In this document: positions 1 through 5,406 of the stretch, piece after piece
Numbering within the stretch: position 1 is the stretch's first letter
Layout: every line of letters starts with the position of its first letter
Assembly (NCBI GenBank): GCA_020849725.1
Contig: JADLAZ010000063.1
Location: forward strand, 1-13,938
DNA: 13,938 bases
Origin: Chloroflexota bacterium
Lineage (GTDB): Bacteria > Chloroflexota > Chloroflexia > Thermomicrobiales > JADLAZ01
Direction of reading: 5' to 3'
Notes under the pieces: model-generated
Told to the model about the DNA's origin: nothing
Database searches by the model: none
The model's input: the letters and a program-made list of their open reading frames with translations, nothing else
Program-made: the position numbers and the translations under genes

Positions 1-698
1 CCGGCCACGGCCGGGCCGACGACGCGCTGGCGGTAGAAGGCGGCCGTCTGGTGCGGGTTCTCGCCATAGCGCAGGTCCTGGAGCTTGTCGGCGGCGACGC
101 TCAGCTCGGCCGGGAAAGCCGGGTCGTCGCCGCGCAGGTAGGCGGCGATGAGTGTGTCGTAGGCGGCGACGTGCTGGAAGGCTTTGGCCGCCAGCACCCG
201 CCGTGCCGGCAGCGACAGGTCCTCGTCCCGCTCCAGCGCGCCAGCGACCGCGTCGTAGTCATGCGGGTCGACGACGGTCAGCACGCTGGGGAAATTCTTG
301 GCCGAGGCGCGGATCAGCGTCGGCCCGCCGATGTCGATCTCCTCCAGCGCGTCGAGCAGCGCGACCTCCGGCCGGGCGACGGTGGCGGCGAACGGGTACA
401 GGTTGCAGACGACCAGGTCGATCGGCGCCAAACCCTGCTGGTCGAGTGTCGCCAGATGCTCGGGGCGGTCGCGCCGCGCCAGCAGTCCGGCATGAATGGC
501 CGGGTGCAGCGTCTTGACCCGGCCGTCGAGGATCTCCGGATAGCCGGTCAAGTCGGCGATCGAGCGCACCGGCACGCCGGCGCCGGCCAGCGTCCGCAGC
601 GTGCCGCCGGTGGAGTAAAGATCGACACCAGCGGCAGTCAGCCGGGCCGCGACATCGGCGACGCGGGTCTTGTCGTGGACGCTGATGATGGCGCGCAT
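1..698 (-). CDS. purH: Bifunctional AICAR formyltransferase / IMP cyclohydrolase PurH, N-terminal part (gene runs off the left edge)
   Basis: PurH performs the last two steps of de novo purine synthesis in the cytoplasm: it formylates AICAR ribotide (ZMP) using 10-formyl-tetrahydrofolate, then closes the ring to IMP. About 232 of the usual 500-odd residues are present. They cover the N-terminal MGS-like IMP cyclohydrolase domain and the start of the transformylase domain. Visible family motifs, in order, are ISVHDKT at the start, LYSTGGT, LDGRVKTLHPAIHAG, LVVCNLYPF, EEIDIGGPTLIRASAKN and LRYGENPHQ. The ATG at 698 is chosen because AGGAGGA lies 8 nt upstream and the protein then begins exactly where the family does. 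The frame stays open to position 1. The gene is led by a ZTP riboswitch and terminator, which fits its substrate. The neighbour to its left is not visible. The identification is very secure. Confidence 0.96.
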   Translation of the reverse strand, partial: MRAIISVHDKTRVADVAARLTAAGVDLYSTGGTLRTLAGAGVPVRSIADLTGYPEILDGRVKTLHPAIHAGLLARRDRPEHLATLDQQGLAPIDLVVCNLYPFAATVARPEVALLDALEEIDIGGPTLIRASAKNFPSVLTVVDPHDYDAVAGALERDEDLSLPARRVLAAKAFQHVAAYDTLIAAYLRGDDPAFPAELSVAADKLQDLRYGENPHQTAAFYRQRVVGPAVA

Positions 699-737
699 GC
701 CGTCGTTCCTCCTGGCCGGACGAGCCGGCGTGGCACG

Positions 738-768
738 AAAAAGGGCACCGACCGACCGGCCGATGCCC
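738..768 (-). terminator. Intrinsic terminator in the purH leader (riboswitch expression platform)
   Basis: On the minus strand GGGCATCG (761-768) pairs with CGGTGCCC (743-750, one G-T pair) around a 10-nt GC-rich loop, and TTTTT (738-742) follows at once. It starts 2 nt after the aptamer ends and lies about 40 nt before the purH start, pointing toward purH, so it is a leader terminator and not the end of another gene. The 3' arm GCCC could also pair with GGGC of aptamer stem P3. Aptamer folding and terminator folding could therefore compete, as expected of an ON switch. The pairing is seen directly; the switching mechanism is inferred. Confidence 0.85.
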
Positions 769-770
769 CA

Positions 771-851
771 GCCCAGGCGAGCGGCTGTGGAGCGGGCGTC
801 TCCGGGCTCCCCCGTGGTCGCTGCCACGTTTGATCGCCAGTCACCCGGAGC
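771..851 (-). ncRNA. ZTP/ZMP riboswitch aptamer (pfl motif) in the purH leader
   Basis: Read on the minus strand, the leader shows the conserved parts of the pfl RNA in order. P1 is CTCCGGG (844-850) pairing perfectly with CCCGGAG (800-806). The P1-P2 junction reads GTGACTGGCG. P2 is CGTGG (824-828) pairing with CCACG (813-817) and is followed by GGGGGAG. After a linker comes a 3' domain in which GCCC (794-797) pairs with GGGC (771-774), ending in the hallmark CGCCTGGGC. These nucleotides and their spacing match what I recall of the ZTP riboswitch consensus. The class binds ZMP/ZTP and usually turns on purine or folate genes when 10-formyl-THF is short. Here it lies in the leader of the gene whose enzyme uses ZMP. 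The ORFs drawn across this region on either strand are spurious. A covariance-model search (Rfam RF01750) would settle it. Confidence 0.93.
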
Positions 852-866
852 GCGTCACTGCCACCT

Positions 867-895
867 AGTGTCGGGCGACCGGCCACCGCTGTCAA
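867..895 (-). promoter_or_regulatory. Probable sigma-70-type promoter of purH
   Basis: The minus strand reads TTGACA (890-895, perfect -35), a 17-nt spacer, then GACACT (867-872), a weak -10 that keeps A at position 2 and T at position 6. Transcription would begin near 860, about 10 nt before riboswitch stem P1, which is where a leader riboswitch would be expected to start. The weak point is the -10 element. Confidence 0.6.
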
Positions 896-945
896 GGCCG
901 GGCACAGTGCTGGCGGCACGTCGGCACTTTAGCGCTCGTCTACCG

Positions 946-966
946 GTTGCGAGTTGCGGGTTGCGG
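946..966 (+). repeat. Three tandem GTTGCGR heptamers upstream of the IclR promoter
   Basis: GTTGCGA, GTTGCGG and GTTGCGG follow each other without a gap. The array ends 7 bp before the -35 box of the IclR gene promoter. Closely spaced direct repeats beside a promoter can be protein-binding sites, but three short units may also be chance or a slippage product. No function is known. Confidence 0.5.
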
Positions 967-973
967 CCCTGTA

Positions 974-1002
974 TTGACAGGCATCGGCACGCCTGCTACT
1001 GT
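974..1002 (+). promoter_or_regulatory. Probable sigma-70-type promoter of the IclR-family gene
   Basis: TTGACA (974-979) is a perfect -35 box. A spacer of exactly 17 nt leads to TACTGT (997-1002), which keeps T1, A2 and T6 of the -10 consensus. Transcription would begin near 1009, leaving a leader of about 47 nt to the chosen start at 1056. This is one of the clearest promoters in the window. Confidence 0.65.
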
Positions 1003-1055
1003 TTCGCCATCCCGAACGCTAGTTCTTCATCATGAACAGCGACACAGGACATGGC

Positions 1056-1880
1056 ATGGCCACTGGCTCGGTGAAGTCGGCTGAGCGCGTACTCGACATT
1101 TTCGAGCTGCTGGCCGACGCCGTCGATGGCCTGACCCTCAGCGATGTGGCCCAGCGTCTGAGCCTGCCCAAGAGCAGCGCCCACGGCCTGCTGCACACCC
1201 TGCGTCAGCGTGGCTACGTGAGCCTGGATGACGACCGGCGTGCCTACCACCTGGGCGGGCGCCTCTGGGAATTGAACCAGGCTTTTCGTTTGCCCGATGT
1301 GCTGGCACGTCAGGCGCTGCCGGTCATGCGCCGCATCGTCGACGAGTTCGACGAGATCTGCCAACTGGCGATCCGCGACGGTATCTTCAACGTCTATCTG
1401 GCGCGGGTCGATTGCCGCCAGCCGATCCGGCTGATCTCGCAGGTCGGCGTGCGGCTCTACTGCCACGCCACCGGTCTGGGCAAGGCGTTGCTGGCCTGCG
1501 AGAGTGAGGAGGCGCTCGATCGGCTCTACGCCGGGTTGACGCTGCACCGCTTTACTGAGCACACGATCGCCAAGCTGGACGAACTCAAGCGCGAGCTGCG
1601 GCAGGTGCGGGCACTGGGGTACGCCGAAGACCGCGGCGAGTACGTGGCCGGTCTGCGCTGCATCGCCGTGCCCGTCGTCACCGCGGCCGGCGCGCCGGTG
1701 GCGGCGCTCAGTTTTTCGATCCCGGCGCAGCGCGCGACCGCCGCGCGCCGCACGGAGGGGTTGCAGCTGCTGCGAGCGGCCGCGAAGGAGATCGCCGGCG
1801 GCCTGCCGCTCACGAGGGGCGACTGGCGCACCGGTGCGCCGGTGGAGAGCCGCTGGGTGTCCGGCCCGGTGGCCGAGTAG
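1056..1880 (+). CDS. IclR-family transcriptional regulator
   Basis: This is a cytoplasmic DNA-binding regulator of 274 residues, the usual length for the family. An N-terminal winged helix-turn-helix (about residues 5-75) contains SVKSAERVLDIFELL and the recognition helix region LPKSSAHGLLHTL. A C-terminal IclR effector domain contains SQVGVRLYCHATGLGKALLA, a GYAEDRGEY segment and the closing core CIAVPVVTAAGAPVAALSFS. The start at 1056 is preferred because AGGA lies 7 nt upstream. An in-frame ATG at 1032 would add 8 residues but has no ribosome-binding site. IclR proteins usually control adjacent catabolic or transport genes in response to a small acid or aromatic effector. This gene comes just before a carbohydrate ABC transporter on the same strand, its likely target. 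The effector cannot be told from sequence. Confidence 0.93.
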   Translation: MATGSVKSAERVLDIFELLADAVDGLTLSDVAQRLSLPKSSAHGLLHTLRQRGYVSLDDDRRAYHLGGRLWELNQAFRLPDVLARQALPVMRRIVDEFDEICQLAIRDGIFNVYLARVDCRQPIRLISQVGVRLYCHATGLGKALLACESEEALDRLYAGLTLHRFTEHTIAKLDELKRELRQVRALGYAEDRGEYVAGLRCIAVPVVTAAGAPVAALSFSIPAQRATAARRTEGLQLLRAAAKEIAGGLPLTRGDWRTGAPVESRWVSGPVAE

Positions 1881-1890
1881 CGAGGGGACG

Positions 1891-2034
1891 ATGACGATTA
1901 CCCGCGTGGAGACCATCCCGATTCGAGCGTCGGCGGCGACGCCGGGCTGTGGACCGGCGCTGAGCGATGCTTTAGCGCGCGGGCGTGCCGACCGAGATGG
2001 GTCGTGCGCCGCGTCACGAGGAGAAACACCATGA
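1891..2034 (+). pseudogene. Short remnant resembling the N-terminus of an enolase-superfamily (mandelate racemase/muconate lactonizing) gene
   Basis: An ATG at 1891, 11 nt after the IclR gene stop and preceded by GAGGGGACG as a good ribosome-binding site, opens a 47-codon frame. Its first 12 residues, MTITRVETIPIR, match the typical first beta strand of MR/MLE-type sugar-acid dehydratases. After that the sequence no longer looks like the family (about 400 residues expected), and the frame ends inside the start of the solute-binding protein gene. I read it as the 5' end of a deleted dehydratase gene. The intact ribosome-binding site and placement between an IclR regulator and a sugar transporter support this. 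A chance small ORF or a translational leader peptide remains possible, because the family-like stretch is very short. Confidence 0.42.
1957..1978 (+). promoter_or_regulatory. Nested palindrome upstream of the sugar ABC genes, containing CTTTAGCGC
   Basis: GCGCT (1957-1961) and AGCGC (1974-1978) are inverted repeats enclosing a second one, AGC (1963-1965) and GCT (1969-1971). The right side contains the 9-mer CTTTAGCGC (1970-1978), which also occurs at 927-935 just upstream of the IclR gene promoter. It may be an operator for the regulator. No convincing -35/-10 pair is seen next to it, so the ABC genes may be read from the IclR promoter. This is a weak call from pattern alone. Confidence 0.3.
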
Positions 2035-3452
2035 CGCCGCATCTCGATCGTGTCTCTGCATCCATGGTGAGCCGGCGGCGGCTCCTGGGGCAGTTCTCCG
2101 GCCTGGCGCTGGCGATCACGGCCGTTGCCTGCGGAGGGCCGGCGGCCTCCCCGACCAGCGCCCCCGCGCCTACGACGGCCCCGGCGCCGGCCAAGGCGCC
2201 CGAGGCCGCCAAACCGGCCAGCGCCGCGACGGCGGCGGCGCCGGCGGCCAAGACCGGCGGCGCACATCTGCGCTGGATGGTGCTGTCGGCGCCGTGGGTC
2301 GACATGCTCAAGAGCAACCAGGCCGAGTTCGAGCAGCAAACGGGTCACACGGTGACCATCGACTCGCAGACCTGGCAGGAGAAGTTGCTGGCTATCCTGA
2401 CCGCCGGCTCCGACGAAGTCGACTTCTACATGTCGAACAAGGGCACCTACGGCCTGCGCTACGCAGAGTCGGGCTGGTACGAGGACATGCAGCAGCACGT
2501 AGCGACAGCCGGGTCGGACTACGACTTCAAGGATTTTGCCCAGGCAGCGATCGATACCTGCACCGTCAACGGCAAGCTCATCGGCATTCCCACCTGGGCC
2601 GATCATAACTTCTACTACTACCGCAAGGACCTGTACGAGAAGGCCGGCATCGGGCCGCTGGCGACCGACAAGGCCATCACCTTCGCGCAGTTCGCCGAGC
2701 ACATGGGCAAGCTGACCAAGCGGGACGCGCAGCAATACGGCGTGGTGACCCGCGGCGGCGCGCGGGCGCTGATCCCGATGTGGGTCTCCTGGTTCGTCCA
2801 GGACGGCGGCGCCTGGAAGGACGCCAGCGGCGCCTGGGGGCTGAACACGCCGGCCGCCATCAAGTCCTACATGGACTACGGCCGGATGCTGCGCGAGTGG
2901 GGGCCGCCCGGCATCACCGAGCAGACCGATCTCAACGAGATCTACTGTCAGGGCAAGGCCGCCAGCTACATCAACACCGTGGTGATCACGCCGCAGATGC
3001 TCGATCCACAGAAGTGCGGCAAGGCCGACACGACCGCCGTGGCGCCGATGCCGGGCGGCCGGCCGTACTTCTTCTCCTGGTACATGTCGATCAGCCCCTT
3101 CAGCAAGCAGAAGGCGGCAGCCTGGCAATTCATCGAGTGGGCCTCGAACAAGAAGAACAACGTCCGCACCGCCCTGATGGGCCTGCCGCCGGTGCGCACT
3201 TCCGTCTGGACCGACCCGGCGTTCGCTCAGTCCGACGCAGCCACCAAGAACAAGTCGCTCATTGAGGCACAGCGCACCTCGATCGCGGGCGGCGTGGCCG
3301 ACTGGCTGCCGCCGGTCTTCCAGGTACTCGAGGCGCGCGACGCCATCGGGGCGGTCGTCCTCAAGGCGGCCGAGGGCGCCAGCGAGGCCGACGTCAAGGC
3401 GGCGGCCGACAATCTGGTGAAAGAGATGCGCGAGATCGAGAAGAGGCGGTAA
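2031..3452 (+). CDS. Carbohydrate ABC transporter solute-binding lipoprotein (family 1)
   Basis: This is the extracytoplasmic, membrane-anchored receptor of a sugar ABC importer (473 residues). The N-terminus carries a twin-arginine signal, SRRRLLG (residues 14-20), a hydrophobic stretch, and a lipobox ending TAVAC with the lipidated Cys at 34. An Ala/Pro/Thr linker follows to about residue 75. The mature family-1 domain starts HLRWMVLSAPWVDMLKSNQAEFEQQTGH and later shows GIPTWADHNFYYYRKDLYEKAG and NKKNNVRTALMGLPPVRTSVW, typical of MalE/UgpB-like proteins. ATG 2031 is chosen because GAGGAG lies 8 nt upstream; an in-frame ATG at 2004 has no such site. Both permease genes follow with almost no gap. 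The substrate is probably a mono- or oligosaccharide or a sugar acid, but it cannot be fixed. Confidence 0.93.
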   Translation: MTPHLDRVSASMVSRRRLLGQFSGLALAITAVACGGPAASPTSAPAPTTAPAPAKAPEAAKPASAATAAAPAAKTGGAHLRWMVLSAPWVDMLKSNQAEFEQQTGHTVTIDSQTWQEKLLAILTAGSDEVDFYMSNKGTYGLRYAESGWYEDMQQHVATAGSDYDFKDFAQAAIDTCTVNGKLIGIPTWADHNFYYYRKDLYEKAGIGPLATDKAITFAQFAEHMGKLTKRDAQQYGVVTRGGARALIPMWVSWFVQDGGAWKDASGAWGLNTPAAIKSYMDYGRMLREWGPPGITEQTDLNEIYCQGKAASYINTVVITPQMLDPQKCGKADTTAVAPMPGGRPYFFSWYMSISPFSKQKAAAWQFIEWASNKKNNVRTALMGLPPVRTSVWTDPAFAQSDAATKNKSLIEAQRTSIAGGVADWLPPVFQVLEARDAIGAVVLKAAEGASEADVKAAADNLVKEMREIEKRR

Positions 3453-3454
3453 GG

Positions 3455-4384
3455 ATGGCCGGCGGCTCCAACCAATTGGGCCACCTGGCCGCCTACCCGG
3501 CCGGCCACCGGGCGCGCGCGCGGCTGCTGGCCTGGCTCGATCGCCATGCGGCCTGGATCATGACGGCGCCAGCCGTTCTGGCCGTGCTGCTCTTGCTGCT
3601 CTTCCCGCTGGCCTACACCTTCTACCTGAGCTTCACCTACTGGTTTCTGTCATCCGTCAGCCAGCCCGAGTTCGTCGGGCTGGCCAACTACGCGCGGCTG
3701 GTGCGCGACGAGCGCGTGTTGAACGCACTCGGCAACACCTTCTACTTCACGGTGCTGTCGGTCGCCGTCGAGATGCTCATCGGCTTCTGGCTGGCCATGC
3801 TCTTCAATCGCAACTTCCGGCTGCGCGGCGTGCTGCGCACGCTGCTGCTGCTGCCGATGCTGTCGACACCGATCGCTGTCTCACTCGTCTGGGCGCTGAT
3901 GTATGAGCCGACTCTGGGTGTCTTCAACTATTTGTTGAGCGGATTTGGCCTGCCACCGGTGCTCTTCCTGGGCGACCGGCGACTGGTGATCCCGTCGCTG
4001 GTGCTGGTCAATGCCTGGTTCTCCGTGCCGTTCGTGATGCTGGTGCTGCTGGCCGGGCTCTCGTCGCTCCCGGGCGAGCCGTATGAGGCGGCTCTGATCG
4101 ATGGCGCCTCCGCCTGGCAGACGCTGATCTACCTGACGCTGCCACTGCTGCGCCCCACGATTGTCGTGACACTCCTCTTCCGCACCATCAGCGCGCTGCA
4201 AACCTTCGACCAGATCTTCGCGCTGACTGGCGGTGGGCCTAGTCGAGCCTCGGAGACAGTCAATTTGCTCGGCTATTTCCAATTGATAGAGAACAACGAC
4301 ATGGGGTATGCCTCGGCCATCCTCATGCTGCTCTTCGCCATCGTGCTGGGCGCGACCCTCGCGCTGCTCAAACTGCGGAGATGA
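3455..4384 (+). CDS. Carbohydrate ABC transporter permease, MalF/UgpA type
   Basis: This inner-membrane subunit (309 residues, six predicted membrane spans) forms half of the sugar channel. The first span is AVLAVLLLLLFPLAYTFYLSF (about residues 40-60). The cytoplasmic EAA loop that docks the ATPase reads EAALIDGASAWQTLIYLTLP (211-230), with the conserved Gly at 217. The C-terminal FDQIFALTGGGPSRASETVNLL is typical of the MalF/UgpA branch. The gene begins 2 nt after the binding-protein stop, with a purine-rich AGAAGAGG upstream, and overlaps the next permease by 4 nt (ATGA), so the three genes are almost certainly translated from one message. The ATPase partner is not encoded in the window. 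Confidence 0.94.
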   Translation: MAGGSNQLGHLAAYPAGHRARARLLAWLDRHAAWIMTAPAVLAVLLLLLFPLAYTFYLSFTYWFLSSVSQPEFVGLANYARLVRDERVLNALGNTFYFTVLSVAVEMLIGFWLAMLFNRNFRLRGVLRTLLLLPMLSTPIAVSLVWALMYEPTLGVFNYLLSGFGLPPVLFLGDRRLVIPSLVLVNAWFSVPFVMLVLLAGLSSLPGEPYEAALIDGASAWQTLIYLTLPLLRPTIVVTLLFRTISALQTFDQIFALTGGGPSRASETVNLLGYFQLIENNDMGYASAILMLLFAIVLGATLALLKLRR

Positions 4385-5229
4385 CGATGGATCGGGCAGT
4401 CGCCGGCCAATCCCGGCTGGCCAGAGCCGGGCGGACCGGCCTTTTCGCGGCGCTGGTGGCGCTGGTGATGATCGCCTTCCTCTTCCCCCTCTACTGGATG
4501 GTCGCCTCGGCCTTCAAGCCGGCGCCGCTGATCTCGGCCAACCCGCCGGCCTGGCTGTGGACGCCGACGCTCGACAACTTTCGCACGGTCTTCCTCAAGG
4601 TCGGTTTCCTGACCTATGCCTGGAACAGCCTCGTCATTGCCCTCGGCGCGACCGTACTGTCGTTGGGACTGGGGCTGCCGGCGGCCTTTGCCATCGCCCG
4701 CTACCGCCAGTACTGGCTGGCGACCAGCATCCTCGTCGTGCGTATCCTGCCGGGCATCGCCTTTCTCATTCCCTGGTATATCCTCTTCAGCCGGGCCAAT
4801 CTGTTAGGACAGCACGGCTCGGTGATCGTCGTTCACATGCTCGGCACGTTGCCGCTGACCATCTGGATCATGATCTCCTTCTTCGAGGATGTGCCGAGCG
4901 AGCTGAGCGACGCCGCGCTCATCGACGGCTGCTCGATCTATGGCGTCTTCTGGCGGGTGGCGCTGCCGATCACGCTGCCGGGCACGATGGTGGCCGCCAT
5001 CTTTGCCTTCAACCTGTCGTGGAACAGCTTCGTGTCGTCGGTCCTGATCGGCGGCATCAAGCTCAAGACCCTGCCGGTGATCGCTGTTGGCATGCGCAGC
5101 GAGTACAGCCTCGACTGGGGCGGCACGATGGCGGCCGCCACCGTGATCGTCCTGCCGGTGCTGCTCTTCACCCTGCTCGTCCAGAAGCACATCGTGCGCG
5201 GCCTCAGCTTCGGCGCCCTCAAGGGGTAG
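4381..5229 (+). CDS. Carbohydrate ABC transporter permease, MalG/UgpE type
   Basis: This is the second inner-membrane channel subunit (282 residues, six predicted spans). The first span contains ALVALVMIAFLFPLYWMVASAFK (about residues 24-46), a very common MalG-branch N-terminus. The EAA loop reads SDAALIDGCSIYGVFWRVALP (about 176-196). The C-terminal part shows FNLSWNSFV and a final LVQKHIVRGLSFGALKG, the usual end of this family. The start ATG overlaps the stop of the preceding permease (ATGA); an in-frame ATG two codons later is possible. It is the last gene of the transport operon and faces the convergent glycosyltransferase gene. No ATP-binding gene follows, so a shared MsmK/UgpC-like ATPase elsewhere is presumably used. 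Confidence 0.94.
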   Translation: MTMDRAVAGQSRLARAGRTGLFAALVALVMIAFLFPLYWMVASAFKPAPLISANPPAWLWTPTLDNFRTVFLKVGFLTYAWNSLVIALGATVLSLGLGLPAAFAIARYRQYWLATSILVVRILPGIAFLIPWYILFSRANLLGQHGSVIVVHMLGTLPLTIWIMISFFEDVPSELSDAALIDGCSIYGVFWRVALPITLPGTMVAAIFAFNLSWNSFVSSVLIGGIKLKTLPVIAVGMRSEYSLDWGGTMAAATVIVLPVLLFTLLVQKHIVRGLSFGALKG

Positions 5230-5406
5230 GCCATGTCGTCAATTGGGGCCGACTGTGCGGGCGGTGAGCCGCCGCCGACAGCGGGAGTGGACAGGACACA
5301 CTTCTCCGTCGGACTTTCCAACCGCCTCCCGTGTCAGGATGCCGACCGGCGCCGCCCAGACGCTCTGATCATGGACGCCGGGCGTGGATGGCGGGTCAGG
5401 CGCCCC
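5230..5406. other. Convergent intergenic region, no gene seen
   Basis: The sugar ABC operon (plus) and the glycosyltransferase gene (minus) end toward each other here. A small hairpin, GGCGG-TGAG-CCGCC, lies at 5260-5273 but no T-run follows on either strand, so no clear intrinsic terminator can be claimed. A short plus-strand ORF starting at 5233 continues antisense through the next gene and looks like a GC-driven shadow. Confidence 0.5.

Larger units (their letters stand above)
699..1055. other. Divergent regulatory region between purH and the IclR gene
   Basis: This stretch of about 350 bases holds no gene. From the left it contains the purH ribosome-binding site, the leader terminator, the ZTP aptamer and the purH promoter, all on the minus strand. 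To their right are a palindromic AGCGCT (931-936), three tandem GTTGCGR heptamers (946-966) and the promoter of the IclR gene on the plus strand. The two predicted -35 boxes are about 80 bp apart, enough room for operators between them. Confidence 0.75.

Noticed and set aside
51..833. A 260-codon plus-strand frame across purH and its leader
   Set aside because: It is antisense to unmistakable PurH motifs and runs through the riboswitch; its composition is low-complexity GC shadow.
906..928. Inverted repeat AGTGC ... GCACT as a terminator or operator
   Set aside because: Only 5-bp arms separated by 13 nt and no T-run; in this composition such pairs are expected by chance.
996..3128. A 710-codon open frame on the minus strand, antisense to the IclR and solute-binding protein genes
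   Set aside because: The plus-strand frames have clear family motifs, lipobox and ribosome-binding sites. The antisense frame is rich in Arg, Gly, His and Val without any recognisable domain, as expected from the shadow of GC-rich codon use.
5260..5273. GGCGG-TGAG-CCGCC hairpin as the terminator of the sugar ABC operon
   Set aside because: Short stem and no T-run on either strand; recorded only as a structure within the convergent gap.
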